Part shown: positions 18,056 through 26,598 of the stretch, piece after piece
How the letters are laid out: each line of letters starts with the position of its first letter
Position numbering within the stretch: the first letter of the stretch is position 1
Position numbers and translations under genes: made by a program
Source: Pseudooceanicola atlanticus
GTDB taxonomy: Bacteria > Pseudomonadota > Alphaproteobacteria > Rhodobacterales > Rhodobacteraceae
Direction of reading: 5' to 3'
Assembly: GCF_000768315.1 (NCBI RefSeq)
Contig: NZ_AQQX01000001.1
Location: 434,001-498,000 of the forward strand
DNA length: 64,000 nt
The notes under the pieces: generated by a model
Database searches by the model: none
What the model was told of the DNA's origin: nothing
What the model saw: the letters and a program-made list of their open reading frames with translations, nothing else

Positions 18056-18355
18056 ATGAAAACATATATGAGCAGGATGAGACAATTCGCCCTGATCGCC
18101 GCGCTTCTGCCGCTGGCCGCCTGCATGGAAGACGACACCCCGCCCCCCGCCGACACCGCGGATGCCTGCGGGGCCGCTGCCCTTCAATCCCTCGTCGGCC
18201 AGGACCGGGCCGCGGTGACCGAGGCCGGGCTGACCCCCGACCGCAAGACCCGCATCTTCGGCCCCGGTGCCGCGCTGACCATGGATTTCCGCGAGGACCG
18301 CGTGAATGTCGAGCTCGACGCGGCGGACCGGGTCGTCCGGATCTATTGCGGCTGA
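18056..18355 (+). CDS. Small lipoprotein, I78 peptidase-inhibitor-like
   Basis: A 99-residue protein with a lipoprotein signal peptide ([13 protein letters not shown], lipidation at C23 in this numbering). The short domain [17 protein letters not shown]...[34 protein letters not shown] matches the inhibitor I78 pattern (two terminal Cys, ...NVxxDxxxxVxRIxC). In-frame ATGs at 18056, 18068 and 18077 are all possible, and none has a clear ribosome site; all leave the lipobox. Predicted to sit in the periplasm on a membrane. Divergent from adhC. Confidence 0.75.
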   Translation: MKTYMSRMRQFALIAALLPLAACMEDDTPPPADTADACGAAALQSLVGQDRAAVTEAGLTPDRKTRIFGPGAALTMDFREDRVNVELDAADRVVRIYCG

Positions 18356-18372
18356 CACCCGCGCCCCTGATC

Positions 18373-18446
18373 CTTCATCTTGCCGGAAATACTCCGGGGT
18401 AGGCGCCGGGGCGCAGCCCCGGTGACAAGGGGCAGAGCCCCTTTCC
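18373..18446 (+). repeat. Dispersed composite element, copy A (core plus two hairpins)
   Basis: The core CTTCATCTTGCC..ATACTCCGGGGT is at 18373-18400. Hairpin 1 pairs 18404-18412 with 18416-18424 around a GCA loop, and hairpin 2 AAGGGGC-AGA-GCCCCTT is at 18427-18443, then TCC. The same arrangement occurs at 48698-48770 with a different hairpin-1 sequence. It lies between the I78-like gene and imuB. Confidence 0.8.
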
Positions 18447-18547
18447 AATCATGTCGTGCGGCGCATCCCGCCGCGCAATCGGGCCGGCGCAAGCCGGACC
18501 GCGGCAAGGGTGGGGACTCGACTCCGCCCGGGGCGGTGCAGTAGGGT

Positions 18548-18562
18548 GAACAAATAGCGAAC
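18548..18562 (+). promoter_or_regulatory. LexA (SOS) box upstream of imuB
   Basis: GAAC-AAATAGC-GAAC is an exact GAAC-N7-GAAC direct repeat, the LexA operator of alphaproteobacteria. It ends 13 bp before the imuB start, as expected for damage-inducible control of this mutasome gene. Confidence 0.85.
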
Positions 18563-18575
18563 AAAGTACTGCCCG

Positions 18576-20270
18576 ATGTCCGCCCCTTCTGCCCCCGCCC
18601 CCCGGTCGACGCGCCGGTTCCTGTCGCTGTGGTTTCCCCGCCTGGGGGCCGAACGGGCCCTGCGCCAGGACCGGGGCGATCCCGCGCTGCCCTTTGCGGT
18701 CGTGGCCACCCAGGGTCCGGCCCAGATGCTGCATTCGCTATCCGCCGGGGCAGAGGCGGCGGGGCTGCGCCGGGACCAGCCGCTGCGCGATGCGCTGGCC
18801 ATGTGCCCGACCCTCGTCACCCGCCTGCGCAACCCGCAGATCGAGGCCGCCTTCCTGGCCAGCCTGCGCCGCTGGGCGGGGAAATATTCCCCCTGGGTCG
18901 GCGTCGCGGGCGAAGAGGCGCTGAGCCTCGACATCACCGGCTGCGCCCATCTCTTCGGCGGAGAGGAAGGGCTGCTGGCGGCCATCGACGGTGATTGCGC
19001 GGGCTTTGGCCTGACCGTGCGGGCCGGTATCGCCGACACGGTGGGCGGGGCCTGGGCGCTGGCCCATTACGCGGGCCAGGGGGCCGCGCATCACCGCAGC
19101 GGCGATGCCGTCGACCAGGAGGCGCGAGCGACCCGGTCCCGCGCGGTCAAGCGGCGGCACTGGGAACGCGGCGGCGCGGCCCCCGACACGCCCCCCGACA
19201 CGCCCACGGCCGGGATCATCGCCCGGCGCATCGCCCCGCCCGGCCAGGTGCGCAGCGCCCTCGCGCCCCTGCCGCTGGCGGCCCTGCGGCTGGAGCCCGA
19301 CACGTTGGCACAGCTGTCGCGTCTGGGTCTGCGCCGGGTGTCGGACCTGGTGGACCAGCCCCGTGCGCCGCTGACCCGCCGGTTCGGCCCGCGGCTGACG
19401 CTGCGCATCGACCAGGCGCTGGGGCATGTGCCGGAACCCGTCTCTCCGGTGGCGGAGGCGCGGCCCTTTGCGGTGCGGATGACCCTGCCCGACCCGATCG
19501 GCCTGGAGGAGGACATGCTGGCCGGGCTGGACCGCCTGCTGCCGCGCCTCTGCGAGACGCTGGCCGCGGCCGGGCGGGGCGCGCGGCTGATGCGGTTGCA
19601 GGCCTATCGCACCGATCACAGCATGCAATGGGTGGCGGCCGGTCTGGCCCGCGCCACCGCCGATCCGGAGCGCATCCGCCCCCTGCTGGCCATGAAGGTG
19701 GGCGAGATCGACGCCGGCCACGGCATCGACATGCTGCGGCTGGAAGCGGTGCAGACCGAACCGGTGTCGGCCCGCGAACCCGTCGGGCACCTCGCCGCCG
19801 GAGAGGTCATCGCCAATCGCCTGGCCGCCAGCACCGCCGAGGATGACCTGATCGCCCGGGTCGGCGCCCGGATCGGGATGGAGGCGGTGACCCGCTGGCA
19901 CCCGGCCTCGTCGCATATCCCGGAAAAGACCGCCCAGGTCCTGGCCGCCGCCTGGTCCGACCCGGTGGAGGCCTGGCCGGAACCGCCGGTGCCCCGCCCG
20001 CTGCTACTGTGGCGCCCGGAACCGGTCCATGCCCCCGACGTGCCGCAGGTGCCGCAGCGCTTTCGCTGGCGCCGCCGCGACCTCGTCCTGGCCGAGGCCA
20101 CGGGTCCGGAACGGATTGCCCCGGAATGGTGGCTGGACGATCCCAACTGGCGCTCCGGCACCCGCGATTACTGGCGCGTCCGGGTGGAGGGCGGCGAAAC
20201 CCTGTGGCTGTTCTTTGCCCATGGCGGGGCAATGTCGCCCGGCTGGTTCTGCCACGGGCAATTCGCCTGA
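18576..20270 (+). CDS. imuB: ImuB-type Y-family DNA polymerase homologue
   Basis: ImuB is an inactive Y-family polymerase that bridges the error-prone polymerase DnaE2, ImuA and the beta clamp during damage-induced mutagenesis. The 564-residue product has the degenerate first palm motif FLSLWFPRLGAERAL, where active enzymes have acidic residues, then EEALSLDITGCAHLFGGEEGLL, the thumb region LAQLSRLGLRRVSDLVDQP and the C-terminal WWLDDPNWRSGTRDYWRVRVEGGETLWLFF block typical of ImuB. A LexA box lies upstream. No Shine-Dalgarno precedes the ATG at 18576. No imuA is upstream and no dnaE2 downstream, which is unusual. Confidence 0.9.
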   Translation: MSAPSAPAPRSTRRFLSLWFPRLGAERALRQDRGDPALPFAVVATQGPAQMLHSLSAGAEAAGLRRDQPLRDALAMCPTLVTRLRNPQIEAAFLASLRRWAGKYSPWVGVAGEEALSLDITGCAHLFGGEEGLLAAIDGDCAGFGLTVRAGIADTVGGAWALAHYAGQGAAHHRSGDAVDQEARATRSRAVKRRHWERGGAAPDTPPDTPTAGIIARRIAPPGQVRSALAPLPLAALRLEPDTLAQLSRLGLRRVSDLVDQPRAPLTRRFGPRLTLRIDQALGHVPEPVSPVAEARPFAVRMTLPDPIGLEEDMLAGLDRLLPRLCETLAAAGRGARLMRLQAYRTDHSMQWVAAGLARATADPERIRPLLAMKVGEIDAGHGIDMLRLEAVQTEPVSAREPVGHLAAGEVIANRLAASTAEDDLIARVGARIGMEAVTRWHPASSHIPEKTAQVLAAAWSDPVEAWPEPPVPRPLLLWRPEPVHAPDVPQVPQRFRWRRRDLVLAEATGPERIAPEWWLDDPNWRSGTRDYWRVRVEGGETLWLFFAHGGAMSPGWFCHGQFA

Positions 20271-20314
20271 CGTTTGGGAAGGTCCGGTGATTGGTGCGTC
20301 TGAACCGCAGACGC

Positions 20315-20869
20315 TCAGGCCCGCAGCAGGGTGACGGTCGTGTCGCCGTACCCCTTGTGTTCCAGCAGGTCGAACCCGTCGGGCGCGGTTTGCGGGCCTT
20401 TTTCCTCCCACACGATCAAGGCGTCGGGCGCGATCCATCCCTGGGCCTGCGCGGCGGCCAGCGCGGCGGGGCCGAGGGATTTGCCATAGGGCGGGTCCAG
20501 GAAGACGAGGTCGCAGGGCGTGGTGGCGGCGGGCAGTCGGACGGCTTTGCTGCGCAGCACGCGGGTGCGGTCGGCGACACCCAGCAGCGCGATGTTCTCG
20601 GCCAGCAATTTCTGCGCCACGCGCCCGTCATCGACCAGCGTGACATGGGCCGCGCCGCGCGACAGCGCCTCGAGTCCGAGCGCTCCGGTCCCGGCAAAGA
20701 GGTCGAGCACATGCGCGTCCTCGACCGGGTCTCCGAAGCGGCCGCCCAGCAGCAGGTTGAACAGGCTTTCGCGGACACGATCCGTGGTCGGGCGCAGATG
20801 CGCGCCCGCATCGCCCTTGCCGACAGCGGCCAGGCGACGGCCCCGGAATTCGCCCCCGACGATCCGCAT
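20315..20869 (-). CDS. rsmD: 16S rRNA (guanine(966)-N(2))-methyltransferase
   Basis: Methylates G966 of 16S rRNA in the assembling 30S subunit. The 184-residue product has the RsmD start MRIVGGEFRGRRLAA and RPTTDRVRESLFNLL. The SAM motif is VLDLFAGTGALGLEALSRG and the N-methyltransferase catalytic motif DPPYGKSL is present. Its ATG directly abuts the stop of the upstream FAD-dependent reductase. Convergent with imuB. Confidence 0.95.
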   Translation of the reverse strand: MRIVGGEFRGRRLAAVGKGDAGAHLRPTTDRVRESLFNLLLGGRFGDPVEDAHVLDLFAGTGALGLEALSRGAAHVTLVDDGRVAQKLLAENIALLGVADRTRVLRSKAVRLPAATTPCDLVFLDPPYGKSLGPAALAAAQAQGWIAPDALIVWEEKGPQTAPDGFDLLEHKGYGDTTVTLLRA

Positions 20870-22072
20870 TCAGCGCATCAGGGTCTTGAGCTCGGTCGCG
20901 GGATCGGCCAGCGCGGCGGGGTCGGGGGACTTGCCCATCGACAGCAGCCGTTTGCCCACCATGAAGCCGCGCGGATCGTTCATCGCATCGACGGCCAGCA
21001 GCGTGTCACCGGCATAATACCAATGCGACCGGGCCTCGCCGCCATCGCGGACGACGACGCGGTCATAGCCGACGTTCAGCCCGGCGATCTGCAGCTTGAT
21101 GTCGTACTGGTCGGACCAGAACCACGGTTCGGGCACGTAGGTCTTGCCCGCGCCGCACATGTTCTGGGCCACGCATTCGGCCATGTCGATGGCGTTCGGC
21201 ACGCTTTCCAGACGCAGTCGCGCGCCCCCGTGCGGGAAGCTGGCGCAATCGCCCGCGGCCCAGATGCCATCGGCGGAGGTGCGACCCTGTTCATCCACGG
21301 CGATGCCGTTGTCGCAGGTCAGGCCCGCGGCTTCGGCCAGGCGTGTGTCGGGCAGGATGCCGGTGCCTGCGATGACGAAATCGGCTTCGATCACCGTGCC
21401 ATCGGTCAGCTCGGCGCCGGTCACGGGGCCGTCGCCGGTCAGACGGGTCAGGCCGATGCCCTCGCGGATATCGACACCGTGGCCCTTGTGCAGGGCGCGG
21501 AAGTAATCCGAGGTTTCGGGCGCGGCGACCCGTTGCAGGATGCGGTCGGCCATTTCCACCAGCGTCACCTTCAGGCCCTGCTTGGCGGCGACCGCTGCGG
21601 CTTCCAGCCCGATATAGCCGCCGCCGACGATCAGCAGGCGGCGCCCTTCGGAAAACTCGGTGGCCATGGCATCCACATCCGCCAGCGTACGGACATAGTA
21701 GAGCCCGTCGAGCGACCCGCCGATCGCATCGGGAAGGCGGCGGGGCAGGGAGCCGGTGGTCAGCGCCAGCTGGTCGAAGGACAGGCTTTCGCCGCCCAGG
21801 TCCAGCGTCTTTGCGGCCGGGTCGATGGCGGTGACCGCCGCGCCGGTGCGCAGGGTGATGTCCCGTTCGGCGTAGAACGCCTCGGGCCGGAGGAAGAGCC
21901 GTTCGCGCGGCATCTCTCCCAACAGGTAGGCCTTGGAGAGCGGGGGGCGCTGGTAGGGCGGGGCGGCTTCGTCTCCGATCAGGGTAATCTGTCCGTCGAA
22001 TCCCGTCTCTCTCAGCTTGACGACAAGAGAGGACCCGGCCTGGCCTGCGCCGACCACGACGATATGAGACAT
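20870..22072 (-). CDS. FAD-dependent NAD(P)H:ferredoxin-type oxidoreductase
   Basis: A 400-residue pyridine nucleotide-disulfide-fold reductase of the putidaredoxin/rubredoxin reductase group, which passes electrons from NADH to a ferredoxin. The FAD motif HIVVVGAGQAGSSLV is at the N-terminus, followed by APPYQRPPLSKAYLLGEM, the NAD motif LLIVGGGYIGLEAAAVAAKQG and TSADGIWAAGDCASFPHG. The ATG at 22072 follows GGAGG; the longer frame upstream is spurious. No ferredoxin or P450 gene is adjacent, so the partner is unknown. It is divergent from the peroxiredoxin gene. Confidence 0.92.
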   Translation of the reverse strand: MSHIVVVGAGQAGSSLVVKLRETGFDGQITLIGDEAAPPYQRPPLSKAYLLGEMPRERLFLRPEAFYAERDITLRTGAAVTAIDPAAKTLDLGGESLSFDQLALTTGSLPRRLPDAIGGSLDGLYYVRTLADVDAMATEFSEGRRLLIVGGGYIGLEAAAVAAKQGLKVTLVEMADRILQRVAAPETSDYFRALHKGHGVDIREGIGLTRLTGDGPVTGAELTDGTVIEADFVIAGTGILPDTRLAEAAGLTCDNGIAVDEQGRTSADGIWAAGDCASFPHGGARLRLESVPNAIDMAECVAQNMCGAGKTYVPEPWFWSDQYDIKLQIAGLNVGYDRVVVRDGGEARSHWYYAGDTLLAVDAMNDPRGFMVGKRLLSMGKSPDPAALADPATELKTLMR

Positions 22073-22158
22073 GTGAAACCTCCGTTTTCCACTGGCAGGC
22101 GCGGCAGGACGGTCTATCCTACGACCCACTCATGTCGAGATACCGAGAGGGAGACACA

Positions 22159-22647
22159 ATGGCAATTTCCAAAGGCGACACGCTGCCCGACGCGACCCTG
22201 GTCGAACTGACGGGCGAGGGACCCAAGCAGGTTTCGCTGTCCGAGCGGCTGAAGGGCCGCAACGTCGTGATCTTTGCCCTGCCCGGCGCCTTTACCGGCA
22301 CCTGCACCACGGCGCATGTGCCGAGCTTCATGCGCACGGCAGAGCAATTCAAGGCCAAGGGCGTGGACGAGATCATCTGCCTGTCGGTCAACGACCCCTT
22401 CGTGATGGGCGCCTGGGACGAACAGACCGGCGCGGGCAAGGCCGGCATCACCATGCTGGGCGATCCGGCAGCGGAATTCACCAAGGCGGTCGGCATGGAT
22501 TTCTCGGCCCCGCCCGTCGGGCTGGTCGACCGGTCCAAGCGCTACGCGATGTATGTGCAGGACGGTACGGTCGCGGTGTTCCAGGAAGATGCGAATCCCG
22601 GCCAGTGCGACCTGTCAGGCGGCGAAGCGATGCTGGAAGCGATCTGA
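22159..22647 (+). CDS. Peroxiredoxin (Prx5-like)
   Basis: Reduces hydrogen peroxide and organic hydroperoxides. The 162-residue product has the peroxidatic cysteine C49 in LPGAFTGTCTTAHVPSF and a second cysteine, C150, in ANPGQCDLSGGEA, which could resolve. Other Prx5 landmarks are LSVNDPFVMGAWDE and GLVDRSKRYAMYVQDG. The ATG at 22159 follows GAGGGAG. A strong terminator follows at 22694, so it is probably monocistronic. Confidence 0.95.
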   Translation: MAISKGDTLPDATLVELTGEGPKQVSLSERLKGRNVVIFALPGAFTGTCTTAHVPSFMRTAEQFKAKGVDEIICLSVNDPFVMGAWDEQTGAGKAGITMLGDPAAEFTKAVGMDFSAPPVGLVDRSKRYAMYVQDGTVAVFQEDANPGQCDLSGGEAMLEAI

Positions 22648-22693
22648 GCCACAGCGCGTCCTGAGGGCCTGTCACGGGTCCCGGAAAATGCAG

Positions 22694-22722
22694 AACCCGC
22701 CGACGGACTGTCGGCGGGTTTT
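22694..22722 (+). terminator. Intrinsic terminator of the peroxiredoxin gene
   Basis: AACCCGCCGAC (22694-22704) pairs perfectly with GTCGGCGGGTT (22710-22720) around GGACT and runs into TTTT. The roughly 190 bp that follow, up to 22910, hold no gene I can support. Confidence 0.9.
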
Positions 22723-22910
22723 CCATGCCGGGATACCGGCGTTTCTACCCTGGTCATATCGGCCACCGCTTAGCTTGCATGGCGGGGTGTCCGAAAACCT
22801 CTTTGCTTTCCGGTGCTTGCGTGCCCGGTGTAACCTATGTCTACCTGTATACTTCTCTGGGTGTCAATTGCAAAAAATGCTATCTGTTCCGGAGTGACGC
22901 AACGGACGCA

Positions 22911-23450
22911 TCAGGCGCTTGTGCAGCATTCGGCCAGCCAGGTCAGTTGTGCCTCGCTTTCGATGGCTTCGCCGAACCCGGCGCGGACCCTTTTGATCGC
23001 CGCGTCCAGGTCATAGCCTTCGCGGAGCAGCAGGTAGGCGACCATCGTGCCGGACCGCCCGGCGCCGTATTGGCAGGCGAAGGCCACGGTGCCGCCGCTA
23101 TTGGGCATGTCGGGGCGGCGGGTTTCCAGATCGTGCAACCGATCCAGCATGGCGGCATCCGGGGTTTCGTAATCCGGGATCGGCAGGAAGGCGAGGTCGA
23201 TGCCTGCCGCGTCGGCCCCATCATGCAGGAAGGCGAAGGCCCCGTCGGGCAATTCCGCCTCTTCCGCGAGCACGATCAACAGACCCGCACCGGCTTTTTT
23301 CACGTCTGCGAGCGTGTCCGAAAGATTGTCGGGATCAAGATAGGGGTCCCCGTCGATGCCGGTTTGAAGTCCCGGAAAGCCCGTCATCACGCAGTGGCCG
23401 CCGCGGGTCATTTCGATAACAGCCCGAAAAGAAGAATTATTTTCCGTCAC
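22911..23450 (-). CDS. Dual-specificity/tyrosine phosphatase-like protein
   Basis: A 179-residue protein of the cysteine-dependent phosphatase superfamily. The P-loop C-x5-R signature is FACQYGAGRSGTMVAYLLL; alanine replaces the common histidine before the cysteine. The acidic residue of the general-acid loop is probably in PIPDYETPD. Cytosolic, no signal peptide. Substrates may be phosphotyrosine, nucleotides or inositol phosphates; not decidable. Divergent from a GntR regulator. Confidence 0.82.
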   Translation of the reverse strand: MTENNSSFRAVIEMTRGGHCVMTGFPGLQTGIDGDPYLDPDNLSDTLADVKKAGAGLLIVLAEEAELPDGAFAFLHDGADAAGIDLAFLPIPDYETPDAAMLDRLHDLETRRPDMPNSGGTVAFACQYGAGRSGTMVAYLLLREGYDLDAAIKRVRAGFGEAIESEAQLTWLAECCTSA

Positions 23451-23494
23451 GCCTTATCCTTTGGGTCCCTGAGAGGAAAAGATACGAATTATTT

Positions 23495-23515
23495 GCATCA
23501 TATGCATTTTGATGC
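23495..23515. promoter_or_regulatory. Inverted repeat between phosphatase and GntR genes
   Basis: GCATCA (23495-23500) and TGATGC (23510-23515) form an inverted repeat with a 9-bp spacer that itself contains ATGCAT overlap. It sits in the shared upstream region of two divergent genes and could be the GntR regulator's operator. This is inference from position. Confidence 0.35.
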
Positions 23516-23599
23516 GTCAGCGCACCCTCGGGATATTTACATCCACTCGCCTTATCGTTGATCTATACTGAACGAGAAGAAAGACCAAGCGGGACGAGA

Positions 23600-24211
23600 A
23601 TGCAGCCACGGAAAGAAGGATCGGCAATAGCCGCGGTACTCAGGCACCGCATTTGCATGACGCAATCGGTGACAGAGGACATCACGCTGCACGAGGGCAC
23701 GCTGGCGGCCGAGTTCGGTGTGTCGCGGACCCCCATCCGGCAGGTCCTGCAGAAACTGGCCTATGAGCGGCTGGTGGAAACCAGGTCGGGCGTCGGCACG
23801 ATCGTGGCGCGGCTGGACCCCGAGGAACGGCAGCTGGACCAGAACGTGCTGGAGGCGCTATTCCGCGCTGCGGCCGATTGCGCCGGGCCCGACGACATGC
23901 CGGACACGGTGTTCGAGCGGTTGCAGACCCGGTACCGCCTGATCGATGCAACGGGCGGCAATGCAGCGGCCTACCTGGAACACCGCACCGATCTGCTGGA
24001 GATCAGCGCCGATATCACGGCCGACGCGATCCTGGCGGATGCGATCCGCGCCGCGCATTGGCGCCAGATCCGCTGGCGGATGACCGAGGCGGCCTGGGAT
24101 GAACCCGATTGCTTTGCCCGCCTGCATGACGCGCTGAAGGCCAGCGTCGCCTGTGCCGAAACGGGCGACGCGGCCGGTGTGCTGCGCGTGCTGGCGCAGG
24201 CCGGGCTGTAG
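23600..24211 (+). CDS. GntR family transcriptional regulator
   Basis: A 203-residue regulator with an N-terminal winged helix (ITLHEGTLAAEFGVSRTPIRQVLQKLAYERLVETRSGVGTIVARL). The helical C-terminal domain resembles, weakly, the FCD effector domain (AAAYLEHRTDLLEISADI). The ATG at 23600 follows GGGACGAG. A TTG 14 codons upstream is possible. It is divergent from the phosphatase gene and convergent with mscS, which it nearly touches. Ligand unknown. Confidence 0.83.
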   Translation: MQPRKEGSAIAAVLRHRICMTQSVTEDITLHEGTLAAEFGVSRTPIRQVLQKLAYERLVETRSGVGTIVARLDPEERQLDQNVLEALFRAAADCAGPDDMPDTVFERLQTRYRLIDATGGNAAAYLEHRTDLLEISADITADAILADAIRAAHWRQIRWRMTEAAWDEPDCFARLHDALKASVACAETGDAAGVLRVLAQAGL

Positions 24212-24214
24212 GGC

Positions 24215-25075
24215 TTAATCCGCCTCGGTCTTGTCCGACAGGATGGTGCGGGTCGGGAAGGGGATGTCGATCCCGGCCGCGTCCAGCGCGTCCTTCACCT
24301 TGCGTTTCATGTCCGCCTGGTACTGGAAGTAGACATCGGCGTCGCACCAGACCCGCATCAGGAAATCGACGGAATAATCGCCGAGATTGTTCACCTGGAG
24401 GAACGGCTCCGGATCGCTGTGGGACCGGGAATCGGACATGATCGTTTCGCGAATGACCTCTTCCGCGCGTTTCAGATCGGCGTCATAGCTGACCCCGAAG
24501 GTGAATTGCGCCCGCCGGGTCGGATAGATCGAGTAATTGGTGATCGTGTTTCCCCAGACCTCGGAATTGGGGATGATGATCTGCACGTTGCCCATGTTCG
24601 CCAATTCGGTGAAATTCAGCGAGATGTCCTGAACCGTGCCCATATGGCCGCCGATTTCGACGAAATCGCCGGTCTTGATGGGGCGGAAGAAGATGATCAT
24701 CACCCCCGCCGCGATATTCGACAACGTGCCTTGCAGGGCCAGGCCGACCGCGAGGCCGGCGGCACCGATGACCGCGACGATGCTGGTTGTCTGCACCCCG
24801 AACGTGTTGAGCACGAAGAGGAAGGTGAAGGCCAGGATCGCGTAGCGCACCACCGAGGCCAGGAAGCTCATCAATGTCGGATCGAGCCGGGCGTGGTTGT
24901 CGGCCATACGGGTGATGCGCCGCTTGGCCCAGCCGGCCAGGAAGAAGCCCACGACCAGGATCGCGATGGCGGCCAGGACGGATCCGACCACGCTGGCCAG
25001 GAAGTCCAGGGTCAGGAAATCGGACAGCGTCTTGCCGTCGATGATCTCGGTCGAGAGCAGGTTCTGGAAGTCCAT
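24215..25075 (-). CDS. mscS: Small-conductance mechanosensitive channel (MscS family)
   Basis: A 286-residue inner-membrane channel that opens under membrane tension at hypo-osmotic shock. Three N-terminal spans lead to the pore-lining helix SIVAVIGAAGLAVGLALQGTLSNIAAGVMIIFFRPIKTGDFVEIGG, the MscS signature. A cytosolic beta domain follows (MGTVQDISLNFTELANMGNVQIIIPNSEVWGNTITNYS). Its ATG shares one base with the phhB stop, so the two genes are translationally linked. Confidence 0.95.
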   Translation of the reverse strand: MDFQNLLSTEIIDGKTLSDFLTLDFLASVVGSVLAAIAILVVGFFLAGWAKRRITRMADNHARLDPTLMSFLASVVRYAILAFTFLFVLNTFGVQTTSIVAVIGAAGLAVGLALQGTLSNIAAGVMIIFFRPIKTGDFVEIGGHMGTVQDISLNFTELANMGNVQIIIPNSEVWGNTITNYSIYPTRRAQFTFGVSYDADLKRAEEVIRETIMSDSRSHSDPEPFLQVNNLGDYSVDFLMRVWCDADVYFQYQADMKRKVKDALDAAGIDIPFPTRTILSDKTEAD

Positions 25076-25368
25076 CAGATCAGCTGGTCCATCTTTCGGG
25101 CCAGTTTCGCATCCAGCGCCGAGAGGCCGCCGACATCATGGGTGGTCAGGTCGACATCGACCGTGTTGTAGACGTTGCTCCATTCCGGGTGGTGGTTCCA
25201 CTTTTCCGCGTAGATCGCGGCCCGGGTCATGAAGCCGAACGCTTCGGGGAAGTCTTCGAACTTGAAGGACTTGGACAGTTTCTTGCCGTCTTCACTGACG
25301 GTCCAGCCATTGGCCGTCAGCGGCGGCAGCAAGGTTTCGCGGGCGGTATCGGAGAGCTTTTCGGTCAA
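25075..25368 (-). CDS. phhB: Pterin-4a-carbinolamine dehydratase
   Basis: Dehydrates 4a-hydroxytetrahydrobiopterin, recycling the pterin cofactor of aromatic amino acid hydroxylases. The 97-residue product carries the family core [44 protein letters not shown] chose a TTG start at 25368, overlapping the upstream stop as TTGA, because AGGAGG lies just before it and the length then fits the family. No phenylalanine hydroxylase is in the window. It is coupled to the acyltransferase-like gene upstream and mscS downstream. Confidence 0.92.
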   Translation of the reverse strand: MTEKLSDTARETLLPPLTANGWTVSEDGKKLSKSFKFEDFPEAFGFMTRAAIYAEKWNHHPEWSNVYNTVDVDLTTHDVGGLSALDAKLARKMDQLI

Positions 25369-26567
25369 TCCTGTTCCTCCTGTTGATCGCGTCGGAATGG
25401 GCCGTAGGCCGTCAGCACCTCGATTTCCTCTTCGACGGCGGCGGCCTCGGCGTTGAGATATTGCTGGATCGCGCGGGCAAAGCCCGGATCCGCGACCCAA
25501 TGCAGCGAATGGGTCTGGGTCGGCAGGTAGCCGCGGGCCAGCTTGTGTTCGCCCTGCGCCCCGGCCTCGACCGTGGACTGGCCGCGCGCGATGGCGGCGT
25601 CGATGGCTTGATAATAGCACAGTTCGAAATGCAGGCAGGGGTGGTGTTCGATGCAGCCCCAGTAGCGGCCATACATCGTGTCCCGTCCGATGAAGTTGAG
25701 CGCCCCGGCAATGGGGAAACCATCGCGTTGCGCCAGAACCAGCAGCACGTCGTCGCGCATCTGGTCCTGCACGATGTCGAAGAATTCGCGGGTCAGGTAG
25801 GGCGTGCCCCATTTGCGCGCGCCGGTATCCTGGTAGAAGCGCCAGAAATGGTCCCAATGTTCGGGCTGGATGTCGTCGCCGGTGAGCGACACGATCTCTC
25901 CGCCGAACTCCTGGGCCTGGCGGCGTTCCTTGCGGATGTTCTTGCGCTTGCGAGAGGACAGCGTGGCGAGGAAATCGTCGAACGTGTCATAGCCGCGATT
26001 GACCCAGTGGAACTGCTGGCTGGAGCGGTGCATGAGGCCAAGCGCCTTGCCCGGTTCGACCTCTTCATCGGCACAAAAGGTGATGTGGACGGAGGACAGA
26101 CCGTGGTCGGAGGCCAGTTGCACCGCAGCCTGGACAAGCGCGGCCTGGCCCGTCGCCTCTTCGCCCGGGCGGGTCAGGAACCGGCGGCCCGTGGCGGGGG
26201 TGAAGGGCACGGCGATCTGCAGCTTGGGGTAATAGTCGCCGCCCGCGTTCTCATAGGCATGGGCCCAGTTGAAATCGAAGATGTATTCGCCCTGGCTGTG
26301 GGATTTCGCATAAAGCGGCGCTGCGGCGATGATCCGGTCGCCCTTGTAGGCGGTCAGGTAGCGCGGCTGCCACCCGGTGCCGCGCCCGACCGATCCGCTG
26401 TCTTCCAGCGCCTTGAGGAACCGGTAGGTGGTGAAGGGATCGTTGGGCGGTCCGCCATCGGCGGATTCCGGGCAGGCACAGGCATCCCAGTCTTCCTGGG
26501 GCACTTGTGAGAGGCTCTCGCTCGCGCGGACCTCGATCACCGTTTCGTCTGATTCCGTACCATCCAT
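25365..26567 (-). CDS. GNAT/FemAB-like acyltransferase family protein (DUF482)
   Basis: A 400-residue cytosolic protein matching the FemAB-like/DUF482 family of GNAT-fold proteins. It has [19 protein letters not shown], a basic segment [17 protein letters not shown] typical of this family, [30 protein letters not shown] and [23 protein letters not shown]. Activity not established for the family; an aminoacyl or acyl transfer is inferred from the fold. Overlaps phhB at its 3' end. Confidence 0.88.
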   Translation of the reverse strand: MDGTESDETVIEVRASESLSQVPQEDWDACACPESADGGPPNDPFTTYRFLKALEDSGSVGRGTGWQPRYLTAYKGDRIIAAAPLYAKSHSQGEYIFDFNWAHAYENAGGDYYPKLQIAVPFTPATGRRFLTRPGEEATGQAALVQAAVQLASDHGLSSVHITFCADEEVEPGKALGLMHRSSQQFHWVNRGYDTFDDFLATLSSRKRKNIRKERRQAQEFGGEIVSLTGDDIQPEHWDHFWRFYQDTGARKWGTPYLTREFFDIVQDQMRDDVLLVLAQRDGFPIAGALNFIGRDTMYGRYWGCIEHHPCLHFELCYYQAIDAAIARGQSTVEAGAQGEHKLARGYLPTQTHSLHWVADPGFARAIQQYLNAEAAAVEEEIEVLTAYGPFRRDQQEEQD

Positions 26568-26598
26568 GGGGTTCTATGTGATGCGGCTTGCGGGCCGA

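Noticed and set aside
20291-22210. A 639-codon forward frame
   Set aside because: Antisense to rsmD and the FAD reductase, whose motifs are unambiguous; a typical high-GC shadow frame.
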